Source: Bdellovibrionales bacterium (GTDB lineage: Bacteria > Bdellovibrionota > Bdellovibrionia > Bdellovibrionales > UBA1609). From it: a stretch of DNA of 40,876 nucleotides. The stretch lies in contig JAHDFM010000014.1 in assembly GCA_020628165.1 (NCBI GenBank), positions 1-40,876 on the forward strand, given 5' to 3'. Each line of letters starts with the position of its first letter. The stretch's first letter is position 1. The notes under the pieces were generated by a model. That model was not told the origin of the DNA, did no database searches, and worked only from the letters and a program-made list of their open reading frames with translations. The position numbers were made by a program, and so were the translations under genes. Positions 33,887-40,876 of the stretch are shown in pieces.

Positions 33887-35713
33887 ATGACCATGATGGA
33901 GAGCATAAAAAAGACAACATTTATTAGTTTGATCCTTATTCTTTTAAGTTCATGCGCCATGAGTAATTTTAAAAACTCACTCATATCGAACAAAAATTTA
34001 GCACCTCAATCAATCTTTCCATCACAAGCCATCAGCGACAAAATGATTGATGATGTTCATCTGAGCACTAAGGCCGATTATCATTTTGCCTTAGGGGAGT
34101 CACTGAGTCTTGAGGGCAACTCCAAAAGAGCTATTGAGGAGTTCAAATCGACTCTTATATATGACCCAAACTCTCCGCAGGTTATGACTCGTCTTGCAGC
34201 TGAGTATTTGCGCAATGGTCTTGTGAATGAATCATTAGAGCACGCTCAAGCTGCAGTTAAAATCAACCCCAACTACACAGAGGCCAGGGTTTTATTAGGT
34301 GGTATTTACACATCCCTCAAAATGTACGGTGATGCCAAGAAACAGTACACAAGCTTAATTCAGCAAGATGCTAAAAATTATGAAGCTTATATCTATTTAG
34401 GGGCTCTGTTAGCTGAGCAAGGGCTTTTTGATGATGCTAAGGTGACCTTTAAAAAACTCATTGCTGTTGGAGATGATGAGTTCAGGTATATGGCTCACTA
34501 CTATATGGCAAGAATCCACCTTGAAGAAGGTGGAAGCAAAAATACCAATTTGGCTATTAAGCAGCTTAATAAATCTTTAAGCATTAAGCCAAGCTACAAA
34601 GAGGCTACGGTTCAGTTAGCCAATATCTACGAACAAAAACAAAACTTAGACAAGGCTTTAGAAATTTACATAACTTATGAAGACAGATATGGGCCATTTG
34701 AGCAAAGTGCACAGTTTTTAAGTCAATACTACTTGGAAACAAATCAGTTAGACAAAGCAGCTGAGCAGTTGCAGTACATGGAGAGTTTTTCCCCAGGCAA
34801 TTTAAACACCAAAACAAAAGTGGCTTTGATTCTAGTTGAAAGAAAGCAATACGAAACTGCGATCACAAAGCTACTTGAGATTTTAAAGATCGATCCCACG
34901 TTAGATAAAATTCGTTTTTACCTTGGCGCTGTCTATGAAGAAGTGAGTCTTCCTGAGGAGGCTTTGTCCCAGTATAACGAGATCAAGTTAACGAGTGATT
35001 ACTTTGCTGATGCTATCATGCACATGGCATTGATTCACAAAAACAACGAAAACTTAGGGGCAGCTATTTCTGTGGCCGAAAAAGGTTTGCGCAAAAGAAA
35101 AGACGTTCCTGAAATTTACACCTTACATGCAACACTATTAAATGAAGCAAGGGACTATGAGAAAGCCTTAGCTGTTACTACTGAAGCCGTTAAAGTTTTC
35201 CCGCAAGACAACGACATTCGCTACATGCATGCCACCATCTTAGATAAAAATGGCAAGGTGGGTGAAATGATCACAGAATTAGAGAGAATCATTTCTTTGG
35301 ATGAAAACCACGTGCAAGCACTCAACTACTTAGCTTACACCCATGCCGATAGAGGTACGAATTTAGATAAAGCTTTAGTGATGGCTGAAAGAGCTAATAA
35401 AATTAAGCCAAGAGACGCTTACATTTTAGATACCATTGGTTGGATTTACTTTAAAATGGGCAATACCAGCAAAGCGATTCAAACATTAGAAGTTGCTCAC
35501 AGAATTAAACCGAATGAAAGCATAGTTGCTGAACATTTAGGGGATGCCTACTTCAAATACCAAATGTCTTCTAAGGCAAGGATCATGTACCAAAAAGCTT
35601 TAACCATGGAGCTCAATGGTGGACAAGAAGATAGAATCAAAACAAAACTTGTTTCTATTGAACAGCAATACATAAAAAAAGCCAATCCTAATAGATTGCC
35701 GGCATCGAATTAA
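33887..35713 (+). CDS. TPR-repeat lipoprotein
   Basis: The 608-residue product starts at ATG 33887 (ATGs at 33893 and 33896 are also possible) with no good ribosome site. A lipoprotein signal ends in LLSSC (Cys23). From about residue 62 to the end there are roughly 14 tetratricopeptide units (for example DYHFALGESLSLEGNSKRAI, AEYLRNGLVNESLEHAQAAV, TIGWIYFKMGNTSKAIQTLE), forming a superhelical scaffold for protein binding. TPR lipoproteins of this size with a LolB-like lipoprotein next to them are found in delta-type proteobacteria and may assist outer-membrane or lipoprotein traffic. The structured leader at 33767-33886 probably controls its translation. Confidence 0.85.
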   Translation: MTMMESIKKTTFISLILILLSSCAMSNFKNSLISNKNLAPQSIFPSQAISDKMIDDVHLSTKADYHFALGESLSLEGNSKRAIEEFKSTLIYDPNSPQVMTRLAAEYLRNGLVNESLEHAQAAVKINPNYTEARVLLGGIYTSLKMYGDAKKQYTSLIQQDAKNYEAYIYLGALLAEQGLFDDAKVTFKKLIAVGDDEFRYMAHYYMARIHLEEGGSKNTNLAIKQLNKSLSIKPSYKEATVQLANIYEQKQNLDKALEIYITYEDRYGPFEQSAQFLSQYYLETNQLDKAAEQLQYMESFSPGNLNTKTKVALILVERKQYETAITKLLEILKIDPTLDKIRFYLGAVYEEVSLPEEALSQYNEIKLTSDYFADAIMHMALIHKNNENLGAAISVAEKGLRKRKDVPEIYTLHATLLNEARDYEKALAVTTEAVKVFPQDNDIRYMHATILDKNGKVGEMITELERIISLDENHVQALNYLAYTHADRGTNLDKALVMAERANKIKPRDAYILDTIGWIYFKMGNTSKAIQTLEVAHRIKPNESIVAEHLGDAYFKYQMSSKARIMYQKALTMELNGGQEDRIKTKLVSIEQQYIKKANPNRLPASN

Positions 35714-35771
35714 AATATTCAAGACCTCATTTCGCTGACAACTTACTCATTGCTTAATTGATTGCATATAA

Positions 35772-35789
35772 GATATTCTCATCTCTATG
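35772..35789 (+). promoter_or_regulatory. Weak promoter candidate just before the LolB-like gene
   Basis: TTGCTT (35750-35755), a 16-nt spacer and GATATT (35772-35777) are followed by 9 nt and the ATG at 35787. There is no Shine-Dalgarno sequence. Confidence 0.25.
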
Positions 35790-36392
35790 AAAATTATTAT
35801 ATCTGCACTGAGTTTTTTATTTTTATTGTCATGCCAAACAACACCGAAACAAAATTATCAACTGAATAAATTAACTGCTCTCGAATTATCAGGTTATGCC
35901 TCTATTAAAGATCGAGTGAAGAATAAGAGCTATTTAGTTAATTTTAAAACTCGCATGTTTAAATATAATTTGCTTAGGCTAGATGTGACCGCTCCTTTTA
36001 TTGGTCACCTAGCCAGCTTGAGTGTGATCAAAGATCAAGTACAGTATATTGTTCCTTCTAAGAAGAAATACTATTCAGGGCCAGATGACTCTAAGCACTT
36101 GATGAGTTTACTTCCTTTTTCTATGGAAAGTTCTGTTTTGTTCAATGTGTTTTGGGGATCAGACATTCAATCTACAATGTGGGAATGTCAGCCGGCTGGT
36201 AGCTCAGCGCCGGAAAGCTGTATAAATAAGTCAAGCCAGATAAAGGTCGAGTGGGAAAGAAAACTTGGGGTTCCATCAAAAATCACTATTAATCATAAAC
36301 GGGCTTTTGTGCAATTTTTGGTGAATGATTTCAAGCCAAATCCTAAAAATTTAAATTTACAAAACTTTGAGATTAAAAATCCATTTAAATAA
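35787..36392 (+). CDS. LolB/DUF4292-like outer-membrane lipoprotein
   Basis: The 201-residue product has a lipoprotein signal (FLLSC, Cys16). The mature part fits the LolA/LolB-type half barrel: LELSGYASIKDRVKNKSYLVNFK near residue 32, LLRLDVTAPFIGHLASLSV near residue 67, a long middle with YIVPSKKKYYSGPDDSKHL, and late strands IKVEWERKLGVPSKITINHK and FVQFLVNDFKPNPKNLNLQNFEI. LolB accepts lipoproteins from LolA and inserts them in the outer membrane. Sequence similarity is low, so DUF4292-like is the safer name. It is 73 bp behind the TPR gene. The 235-bp gap downstream holds the prkA promoter. Confidence 0.65.
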   Translation: MKIIISALSFLFLLSCQTTPKQNYQLNKLTALELSGYASIKDRVKNKSYLVNFKTRMFKYNLLRLDVTAPFIGHLASLSVIKDQVQYIVPSKKKYYSGPDDSKHLMSLLPFSMESSVLFNVFWGSDIQSTMWECQPAGSSAPESCINKSSQIKVEWERKLGVPSKITINHKRAFVQFLVNDFKPNPKNLNLQNFEIKNPFK

Positions 36393-36525
36393 TTTAATAA
36401 TGTCATACTTTGGTCCTGAATGTATCAATATAAAACGGTTTGTTATTAGGTTTTTTCAAAGCCTGCATAAAACAAAAATTAATGGTTAAAATAAAAAAAT
36501 AAAGTTTAAAAAAACTGAGAGAAAA

Positions 36526-36554
36526 TAGACTTATCGCTGTAAAAGAGACATAAT
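36526..36554 (+). promoter_or_regulatory. Candidate promoter of the prkA-yeaH-spoVR operon
   Basis: TAGACT (36526-36531), a 17-nt spacer and CATAAT (36549-36554) would give a 5' UTR of about 65 nt ending in the strong GGAGGGTGA ribosome site of prkA. Confidence 0.4.
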
Positions 36555-36627
36555 ATTTATAGGAGCTGGCCATTAGGGCTAACATTCTTTATTTCTGATC
36601 GAAATATAAATCCACGGAGGGTGAATA

Positions 36628-38715
36628 ATGTCTCAAGACTCAACAGGCACAAATTTTAGTGAAATGTTTAAGACCTGGAACAATTTAAGAGAGTACCAAG
36701 ATCTCAATTGGACGGGGACATTTAATGAATACCTCAATATTGTAAAGAAAAATCCAAAAGTCACACGCAATGCTTATCAGCGCATCTATGACATGGTCAT
36801 GGAAAAGGGAACCGAGGAGTATGTCGATGTGAAAAAACAAATGGTTCACTATAAGTTCTTTGATGATGAAGACAACGACGGTAAAGATGCCGTCTTCGGA
36901 ATGGACATCTCTTTAATGAAGCTTGTGAATGTGCTGCGAGCAGCCGCTCTTGGGTACGGAACTGAAAAAAGGGTGATCCTTTTGCACGGTCCGGTGGGGA
37001 GTGCTAAATCGACAGTGTGTCGTATGCTTAAGAAAGGTCTTGAAAGGTATTCTAAAACTGACAATGGCATTATGTACACCTTTGATTGGGTCGACCCTGA
37101 TGGTGAGCACGAAGATATTTTCGGCAAAGGGGTTAGAGTTTTTCCTTCACCGATGCATGAAGAGCCATTGTTGTTGATTCCTAAAGATATGCGTACAAAA
37201 TTTTGTGAAGAAGTGAACCGCGGCGCTAAAGATGAGTTCCGCGTGAACATCAAGGGTGAACTTTGCCCGCCAAGTCGTTTTATTTTTTCAAAGCTCTTAG
37301 AAAAATTTAACGGCGATGTTACTCAAGTGTTTAAGTACATTCGCGTAAAGCGATTGATCTTAAGTGAAGCTGACAGAATTGGTATTGGAACCTTCCAACC
37401 AAAAGATGAAAAGAACCAAGACAGCACTGAGCTCACTGGTGATTTAAATTATCGCAAGATTGCTGAGTACGGTTCTGATTCTGACCCGCGTGCCTTTAAC
37501 TTTGATGGTGAATTCAACGTGGCCAACAGAGGTATGGTTGAATTTGTTGAGGTATTAAAACTGGATGTTGCTTTCTTGTATGATTTGTTGGGAGCTTCGC
37601 AAGAGCACTCGGTCAAACCTAAAAAGTTTGCTCAAACTCACATTGATGAGGTGATCATTGGCCACACCAATGAGCCGGAGTACAGAAAGTTACAAGACAA
37701 CGAGTTCATGGAAGCTTTGCGTGATAGAACAGTTAAAATTGATATTCCTTATATTACAAAACTCAATAAAGAAGTTCAAATTTACGAGAAAGACTTTAAC
37801 TCGCGTCGTTTGCGAGGAGTAAGCATAGCTCCTCACACCATTGAGATGGCTGCGATGTGGGCAATACTTACTCGTTTAGAAAAACCAAAAAAAGCCAACC
37901 TCAATCGATTACAAAAGTTGAAGCTTTACGACGGTCGCAATTTACCAGGTTACACAGAAGACAACATCAAAGAGCTTCGCAAAGAAACTAAGCGCGAAGG
38001 CTTGGACGGAATTTCTCCGCGTTACATTCAAGATAAAATCTCTAATGCCATCGTGTTAGCTCAGCAAAGCAACCGTGGTTCGGTGAATCCGTTTATGGTT
38101 TTGAATGAATTGGAATCTGGCCTTAAGCATCACTCACTTTTATCAAATGAAGATTTAAAGGGAGACTACAGAGAGTTGCTCGCTGTTGTTAGGCAGGAAT
38201 ACGAAGAGATCATTAAGGCCGAAGTTCAGCGCGCGATCAGTGCCGATGAAACCGCCTTAACTCGTTTGTGTGCCAACTACATTGATAACTTGCGAGCTTA
38301 TACGCAAAAAGAAAAAGTTAAGAACCCGTTCACTGGTAAGGATGAAGAGCCAGATGAGAGGTTAATGAGAAGTATCGAAGAGAAAATCGAAATTCCGGAA
38401 TCAAGAAAAGACGATTTCCGCCGTGAGATCATGAACTACATCGGTGCCATTTCTTTAGACGGCAAAAAGTTTGATTATAAAACCAATGAAAGACTTCACA
38501 AAGCTTTAGAGAGAAAACTTTTTGAAGACCAAAAAGACAGCATCAAGTTAACATCGTTGGTTTCGTCTGTTGCCGACAAAGACACACAAGAGAAGATTGA
38601 TATAGTTAAAACCAGATTAATCAAAGACTTTGGCTACGACGAAGTGTCAGCCTCAGATGTCTTACATTATGTTGCCAGTGTTTTTGCAAGGGGCGATGTT
38701 AAAGATAAAGGCTAA
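36628..38715 (+). CDS. prkA: PrkA/YeaG-type serine protein kinase (AAA+ ATPase)
   Basis: The 695-residue protein has the PrkA AAA+ domain with Walker [13 protein letters not shown] (near residues 116-127) and a conserved N-terminal block. [15 protein letters not shown] and the Walker-B-like FCEEVNRG lie near residues 150-205. [22 protein letters not shown] follows near residue 345. The C-terminal PrkA kinase-like domain runs from about residue 480 to 690 ([54 protein letters not shown]). PrkA/YeaG takes part in starvation, stress and sporulation responses and is reported to have kinase and protease-like activities. It is longer than E. coli YeaG (644). GGAGGGTGA precedes the ATG. yeaH follows after 1 nt. 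Confidence 0.95.
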   Translation: MSQDSTGTNFSEMFKTWNNLREYQDLNWTGTFNEYLNIVKKNPKVTRNAYQRIYDMVMEKGTEEYVDVKKQMVHYKFFDDEDNDGKDAVFGMDISLMKLVNVLRAAALGYGTEKRVILLHGPVGSAKSTVCRMLKKGLERYSKTDNGIMYTFDWVDPDGEHEDIFGKGVRVFPSPMHEEPLLLIPKDMRTKFCEEVNRGAKDEFRVNIKGELCPPSRFIFSKLLEKFNGDVTQVFKYIRVKRLILSEADRIGIGTFQPKDEKNQDSTELTGDLNYRKIAEYGSDSDPRAFNFDGEFNVANRGMVEFVEVLKLDVAFLYDLLGASQEHSVKPKKFAQTHIDEVIIGHTNEPEYRKLQDNEFMEALRDRTVKIDIPYITKLNKEVQIYEKDFNSRRLRGVSIAPHTIEMAAMWAILTRLEKPKKANLNRLQKLKLYDGRNLPGYTEDNIKELRKETKREGLDGISPRYIQDKISNAIVLAQQSNRGSVNPFMVLNELESGLKHHSLLSNEDLKGDYRELLAVVRQEYEEIIKAEVQRAISADETALTRLCANYIDNLRAYTQKEKVKNPFTGKDEEPDERLMRSIEEKIEIPESRKDDFRREIMNYIGAISLDGKKFDYKTNERLHKALERKLFEDQKDSIKLTSLVSSVADKDTQEKIDIVKTRLIKDFGYDEVSASDVLHYVASVFARGDVKDKG

Positions 38716-38716
38716 T

Positions 38717-39820
38717 ATGTCGATATTAAACGATCAAAATCGATTCAAAGATATTATTCGCGGGAGAATAAAGCACAACTTTAAAAAATACATCACCCAC
38801 GGAGAAATGATTGGCAAACGCGAAAAAGAGTTTGTCAAAATACCTGTGCCTTCCATCGAGATTCCAAAATTTAAATATGGAAAAAAAGAACAAGGTGGGG
38901 TCGGGCAAGGACAAGGCAAGCCTGGCGATAATGTCGAAGAAGGTGACGGTCAGCAGCCCGGAAAAGGCGAGGCTGGCAACTCTGAAGGGCAACATGTCTT
39001 AGAGGTGGATGTCACTTTAGAAGAGCTTGCCGATATTCTGGGAGAAGCTTTAGAGCTGCCAAGAATCAAACCAAAAGGCAGTAAAAACATTGATACTTTG
39101 AGAAATAAATACTCTGGCCGCAACTATGTCGGCCCAGACAGTTTGCGAGTTTTTAAAAGCTCCTACAAAGAAGCTTTAAAAAGAAGTATAGCCAGTGGTA
39201 CTTACGATCCGGAAGATCCATACGTTGTGCCCATTCGCAGAGATTTGCGTTTTTTAACTCAAAAACAAGTGATGAAACCTCACACCAAAGCAGTTGTCAT
39301 ATATATGATGGATGTGTCGGGTTCAATGGGCGATGAGCAAAAAGAGATCGTGCGACTAGAAAGTTTTTGGATCAACACTTGGCTTAACAGAAACTACAAA
39401 GGTTTGGAAACACGTTTTATCATCCACGATGCCGCGGCCAAAGAGGTGGATGAGCAAACGTTTTTTTCAACCAGTGAGTCGGGTGGTACATTGATTAGTT
39501 CAGCATACAAGTACTGCAAAAAAATCATTGAAACCGACTACCCAGTGAATGAGTGGAATATTTATCCATTTCACTTTAGTGATGGTGATAATTGGAGTGG
39601 TGACGACACTCGGTTTTGTATCAATTTATTAAACGACTTTTTCTTACCCAAGGTGAATATGTTTGGTTACGGCCAGGTAGAAAGCAAGTACGGGAGTGGT
39701 CAATTTTTTAGGGACCTAGAAAAACACATGCCTGGAGATGATCGCATCATCTTAAGTCGCATCGAAAGCAAAGATAAGATTGTGGATTCGATCAAAGACT
39801 TTTTAGGCAAAGGCAAATAA
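38717..39820 (+). CDS. yeaH: YeaH/DUF444 family protein with von Willebrand-type domain
   Basis: I chose ATG 38717 (AAAGG 5 nt before it); the frame is open further upstream inside prkA but without support. The 367-residue product begins with a basic region ([17 protein letters not shown]), a Gly/Gln-rich linker (about 55-92), and then a C-terminal half with a MIDAS-like motif [10 protein letters not shown] (near residue 203) and the typical [22 protein letters not shown] and FGYGQVES blocks. DUF444 proteins are partners of PrkA. The three-gene order prkA-yeaH-spoVR is conserved in many bacteria; in E. coli yeaG and yeaH form one operon. Confidence 0.93.
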   Translation: MSILNDQNRFKDIIRGRIKHNFKKYITHGEMIGKREKEFVKIPVPSIEIPKFKYGKKEQGGVGQGQGKPGDNVEEGDGQQPGKGEAGNSEGQHVLEVDVTLEELADILGEALELPRIKPKGSKNIDTLRNKYSGRNYVGPDSLRVFKSSYKEALKRSIASGTYDPEDPYVVPIRRDLRFLTQKQVMKPHTKAVVIYMMDVSGSMGDEQKEIVRLESFWINTWLNRNYKGLETRFIIHDAAAKEVDEQTFFSTSESGGTLISSAYKYCKKIIETDYPVNEWNIYPFHFSDGDNWSGDDTRFCINLLNDFFLPKVNMFGYGQVESKYGSGQFFRDLEKHMPGDDRIILSRIESKDKIVDSIKDFLGKGK

Positions 39821-39830
39821 GGATGTTGCA

Positions 39831-40876
39831 ATGGCAAATTTAACCAAAGAGCTCGAAGACGCGAGAAAAAAAATATGTAAGATAGCTGAAGAGGCGGGTC
39901 TCGATTTCTTTGAAACCATTTTTGAAGTGGTGACTTACAAAGAGCTCAACGCCATTGCCGCTCGTGGTGGTTTTCCGGTGAGATACCCTCACTGGAAATT
40001 CGGCATGGAGTATGAACGTTTATCCAAAGGCTATGAATACGGACTTTCTAAAATTTACGAATTAGTGATCAACACCGACCCTTGTTACGCCTACTTAATG
40101 GAAGGTAACGAGTTTTTAGATCAAAAACTAGTGATGGCTCACGTTTATGGTCACTGTGATTTTTTCAAGAACAATCAGTGGTTCTCTAAAACCAATCGCA
40201 AAATGGTCGATGCCATGGCTAACCATGCCACGCGCATTCGCAGGTACATCGATCGTTACGGCATTGAAGAGGTCGAAAGTTTTATCGATAAATGTTTGAG
40301 CTTAGAAAATTTAATTGATCGTTATTCTCCTTATACCAATAAACCAAAAGTGGTTGAGAAAATGGATTTACAGAACCGTTTCATCAGCCCGCAACAAAAT
40401 GATGCCAAGTTTTCAGTTAAAAAAGAGTATATGGAGTCATTTATAAACCCAGAAAGCAGTGGCTATAAAACAGCCTCTGACTTCAATAGCACCACTCGCC
40501 CGAGTTTTCCTTCTGAGCCTGAGAAAGATATTTTATTGTTCTTAATGCATCATGCTCCGCTTGAGCCGTGGCAGCAGGATGTGTTGTCGATCATTCGCGA
40601 AGAGTCCTATTACTTTGTGCCGCAAGGGATGACTAAAATCATGAACGAGGGCTGGGCCTCGTACTGGCATTCAAAGCTTATGACAGAAAAAATCATGGAC
40701 GACAGTGAAGTGATTGACTTTGCTGACCGTCACAGTGGCACGATGGCGATGGCTCCAGGTGGATTTAACCCATATAAAATTGGCATCGAACTTATGCGCG
40801 ATATCGAAAAACGTTGGGACAAAGGCCAGCATGGTCTTCAGTGGTCTGAGTGTAACGATTTAGACGCCAAAAAGAA
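39831..40876 (+). CDS. spoVR: SpoVR family protein, C-terminus outside window
   Basis: The ATG at 39831 follows TAAGGA by 7 nt. About 348 codons are visible. Recognised blocks are ELNAIAARGGFPVRYPHWKFGMEYE (near residues 44-68), INTDPCYAYLMEGN, MAHVYGHCDFFKNN (near residue 104), LLFLMHHAPLEPWQQDVLSIIREESYYF and MNEGWASYWH (near residue 273). SpoVR is required for spore cortex formation in Bacillus; in other bacteria its job is unknown, although it is nearly always found with PrkA and YeaH. The gene is 10 nt after yeaH, so the three form one operon. Confidence 0.94.
   Translation, partial: MANLTKELEDARKKICKIAEEAGLDFFETIFEVVTYKELNAIAARGGFPVRYPHWKFGMEYERLSKGYEYGLSKIYELVINTDPCYAYLMEGNEFLDQKLVMAHVYGHCDFFKNNQWFSKTNRKMVDAMANHATRIRRYIDRYGIEEVESFIDKCLSLENLIDRYSPYTNKPKVVEKMDLQNRFISPQQNDAKFSVKKEYMESFINPESSGYKTASDFNSTTRPSFPSEPEKDILLFLMHHAPLEPWQQDVLSIIREESYYFVPQGMTKIMNEGWASYWHSKLMTEKIMDDSEVIDFADRHSGTMAMAPGGFNPYKIGIELMRDIEKRWDKGQHGLQWSECNDLDAKK

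Noticed and set aside
36567..36580. TGGC...GGGC resembling a sigma-54 promoter upstream of prkA
   Set aside because: The GG to GC spacing is two bases too short for a -24/-12 element; a better sigma-70 type pair lies at 36526-36554.
38630..38716. Extension of YeaH into the end of prkA
   Set aside because: It would overlap the prkA gene by 86 nt without support; the ATG at 38717 has a ribosome site and a normal N-terminus.

Overview
The window is AT-rich, densely packed bacterial chromosome. It holds about 34 protein genes and one structural RNA, with no rRNA, tRNA, CRISPR array, transposase or phage gene. The gene mix points to a Bdellovibrionota-type bacterium: a TIGR02147-family protein, many lipoproteins with short N-termini, paired LpoB and COG3014-like lipoproteins, a PHB_acc_N regulator, MreB, and a PrkA-YeaH-SpoVR operon. 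This assignment is an inference from gene content; no marker gene was compared.

Layout. (1) 1-8075 is an envelope/secreted region: a truncated S8 protease with MORN-2-like repeats, a YdeI/OmpD-associated protein, a nitroreductase, a GSGD-repeat DUF4097 protein, a thioredoxin, a secreted orphan, a TIGR02147 protein and a 675-residue lipoprotein with a long disordered N-terminus. (2) 8289-8451 on the minus strand is a clear 6S RNA. (3) 8653-13627 holds a small membrane protein, then xseA-xseB-ispA-(patatin-like lipoprotein lacking its nucleophile), then a Xaa-Pro aminopeptidase. (4) 13701-16291 holds a HAD phosphatase and glpD. (5) 16521-23273 holds two tandem LamG lipoproteins of about 1,100 residues, each preceded by a nearly identical 18-codon out-of-phase ORF. 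(6) 23279-28778 holds a small cytosolic orphan, mreB, a sigma-region-4-like protein overlapping a membrane anti-sigma-like protein, a sensor histidine kinase and a double-PspC protein. (7) 29000-32714 holds two orphans and an lpoB/COG3014-like/PglD-like acetyltransferase operon. (8) 32880-36392 holds a PHB_acc_N regulator, a structured 5' region with a 9-codon ORF, a TPR lipoprotein and a LolB-like lipoprotein. (9) 36628-40876 holds prkA-yeaH-spoVR, with spoVR cut by the window edge.

How the genes fit together. Much of the window concerns the cell envelope: PBP activation (LpoB), cell shape (MreB), lipoprotein or envelope transport (LolB-like), surface display (LamG, DUF4097, S8 protease) and stress or starvation signalling (PrkA/YeaH/SpoVR, histidine kinase, PspC, 6S RNA).

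The less expected observations are: a recurring promoter layout in which the -10 box ends about 6-8 nt before the start codon and no Shine-Dalgarno sequence is present, suggesting leaderless mRNAs; the conserved overlapping mini-ORFs of the LamG pair; a leader with mutually exclusive pairings in front of the TPR lipoprotein; and the sigma-like/anti-sigma-like pair directly behind mreB. None of these amounts to a proven new system.
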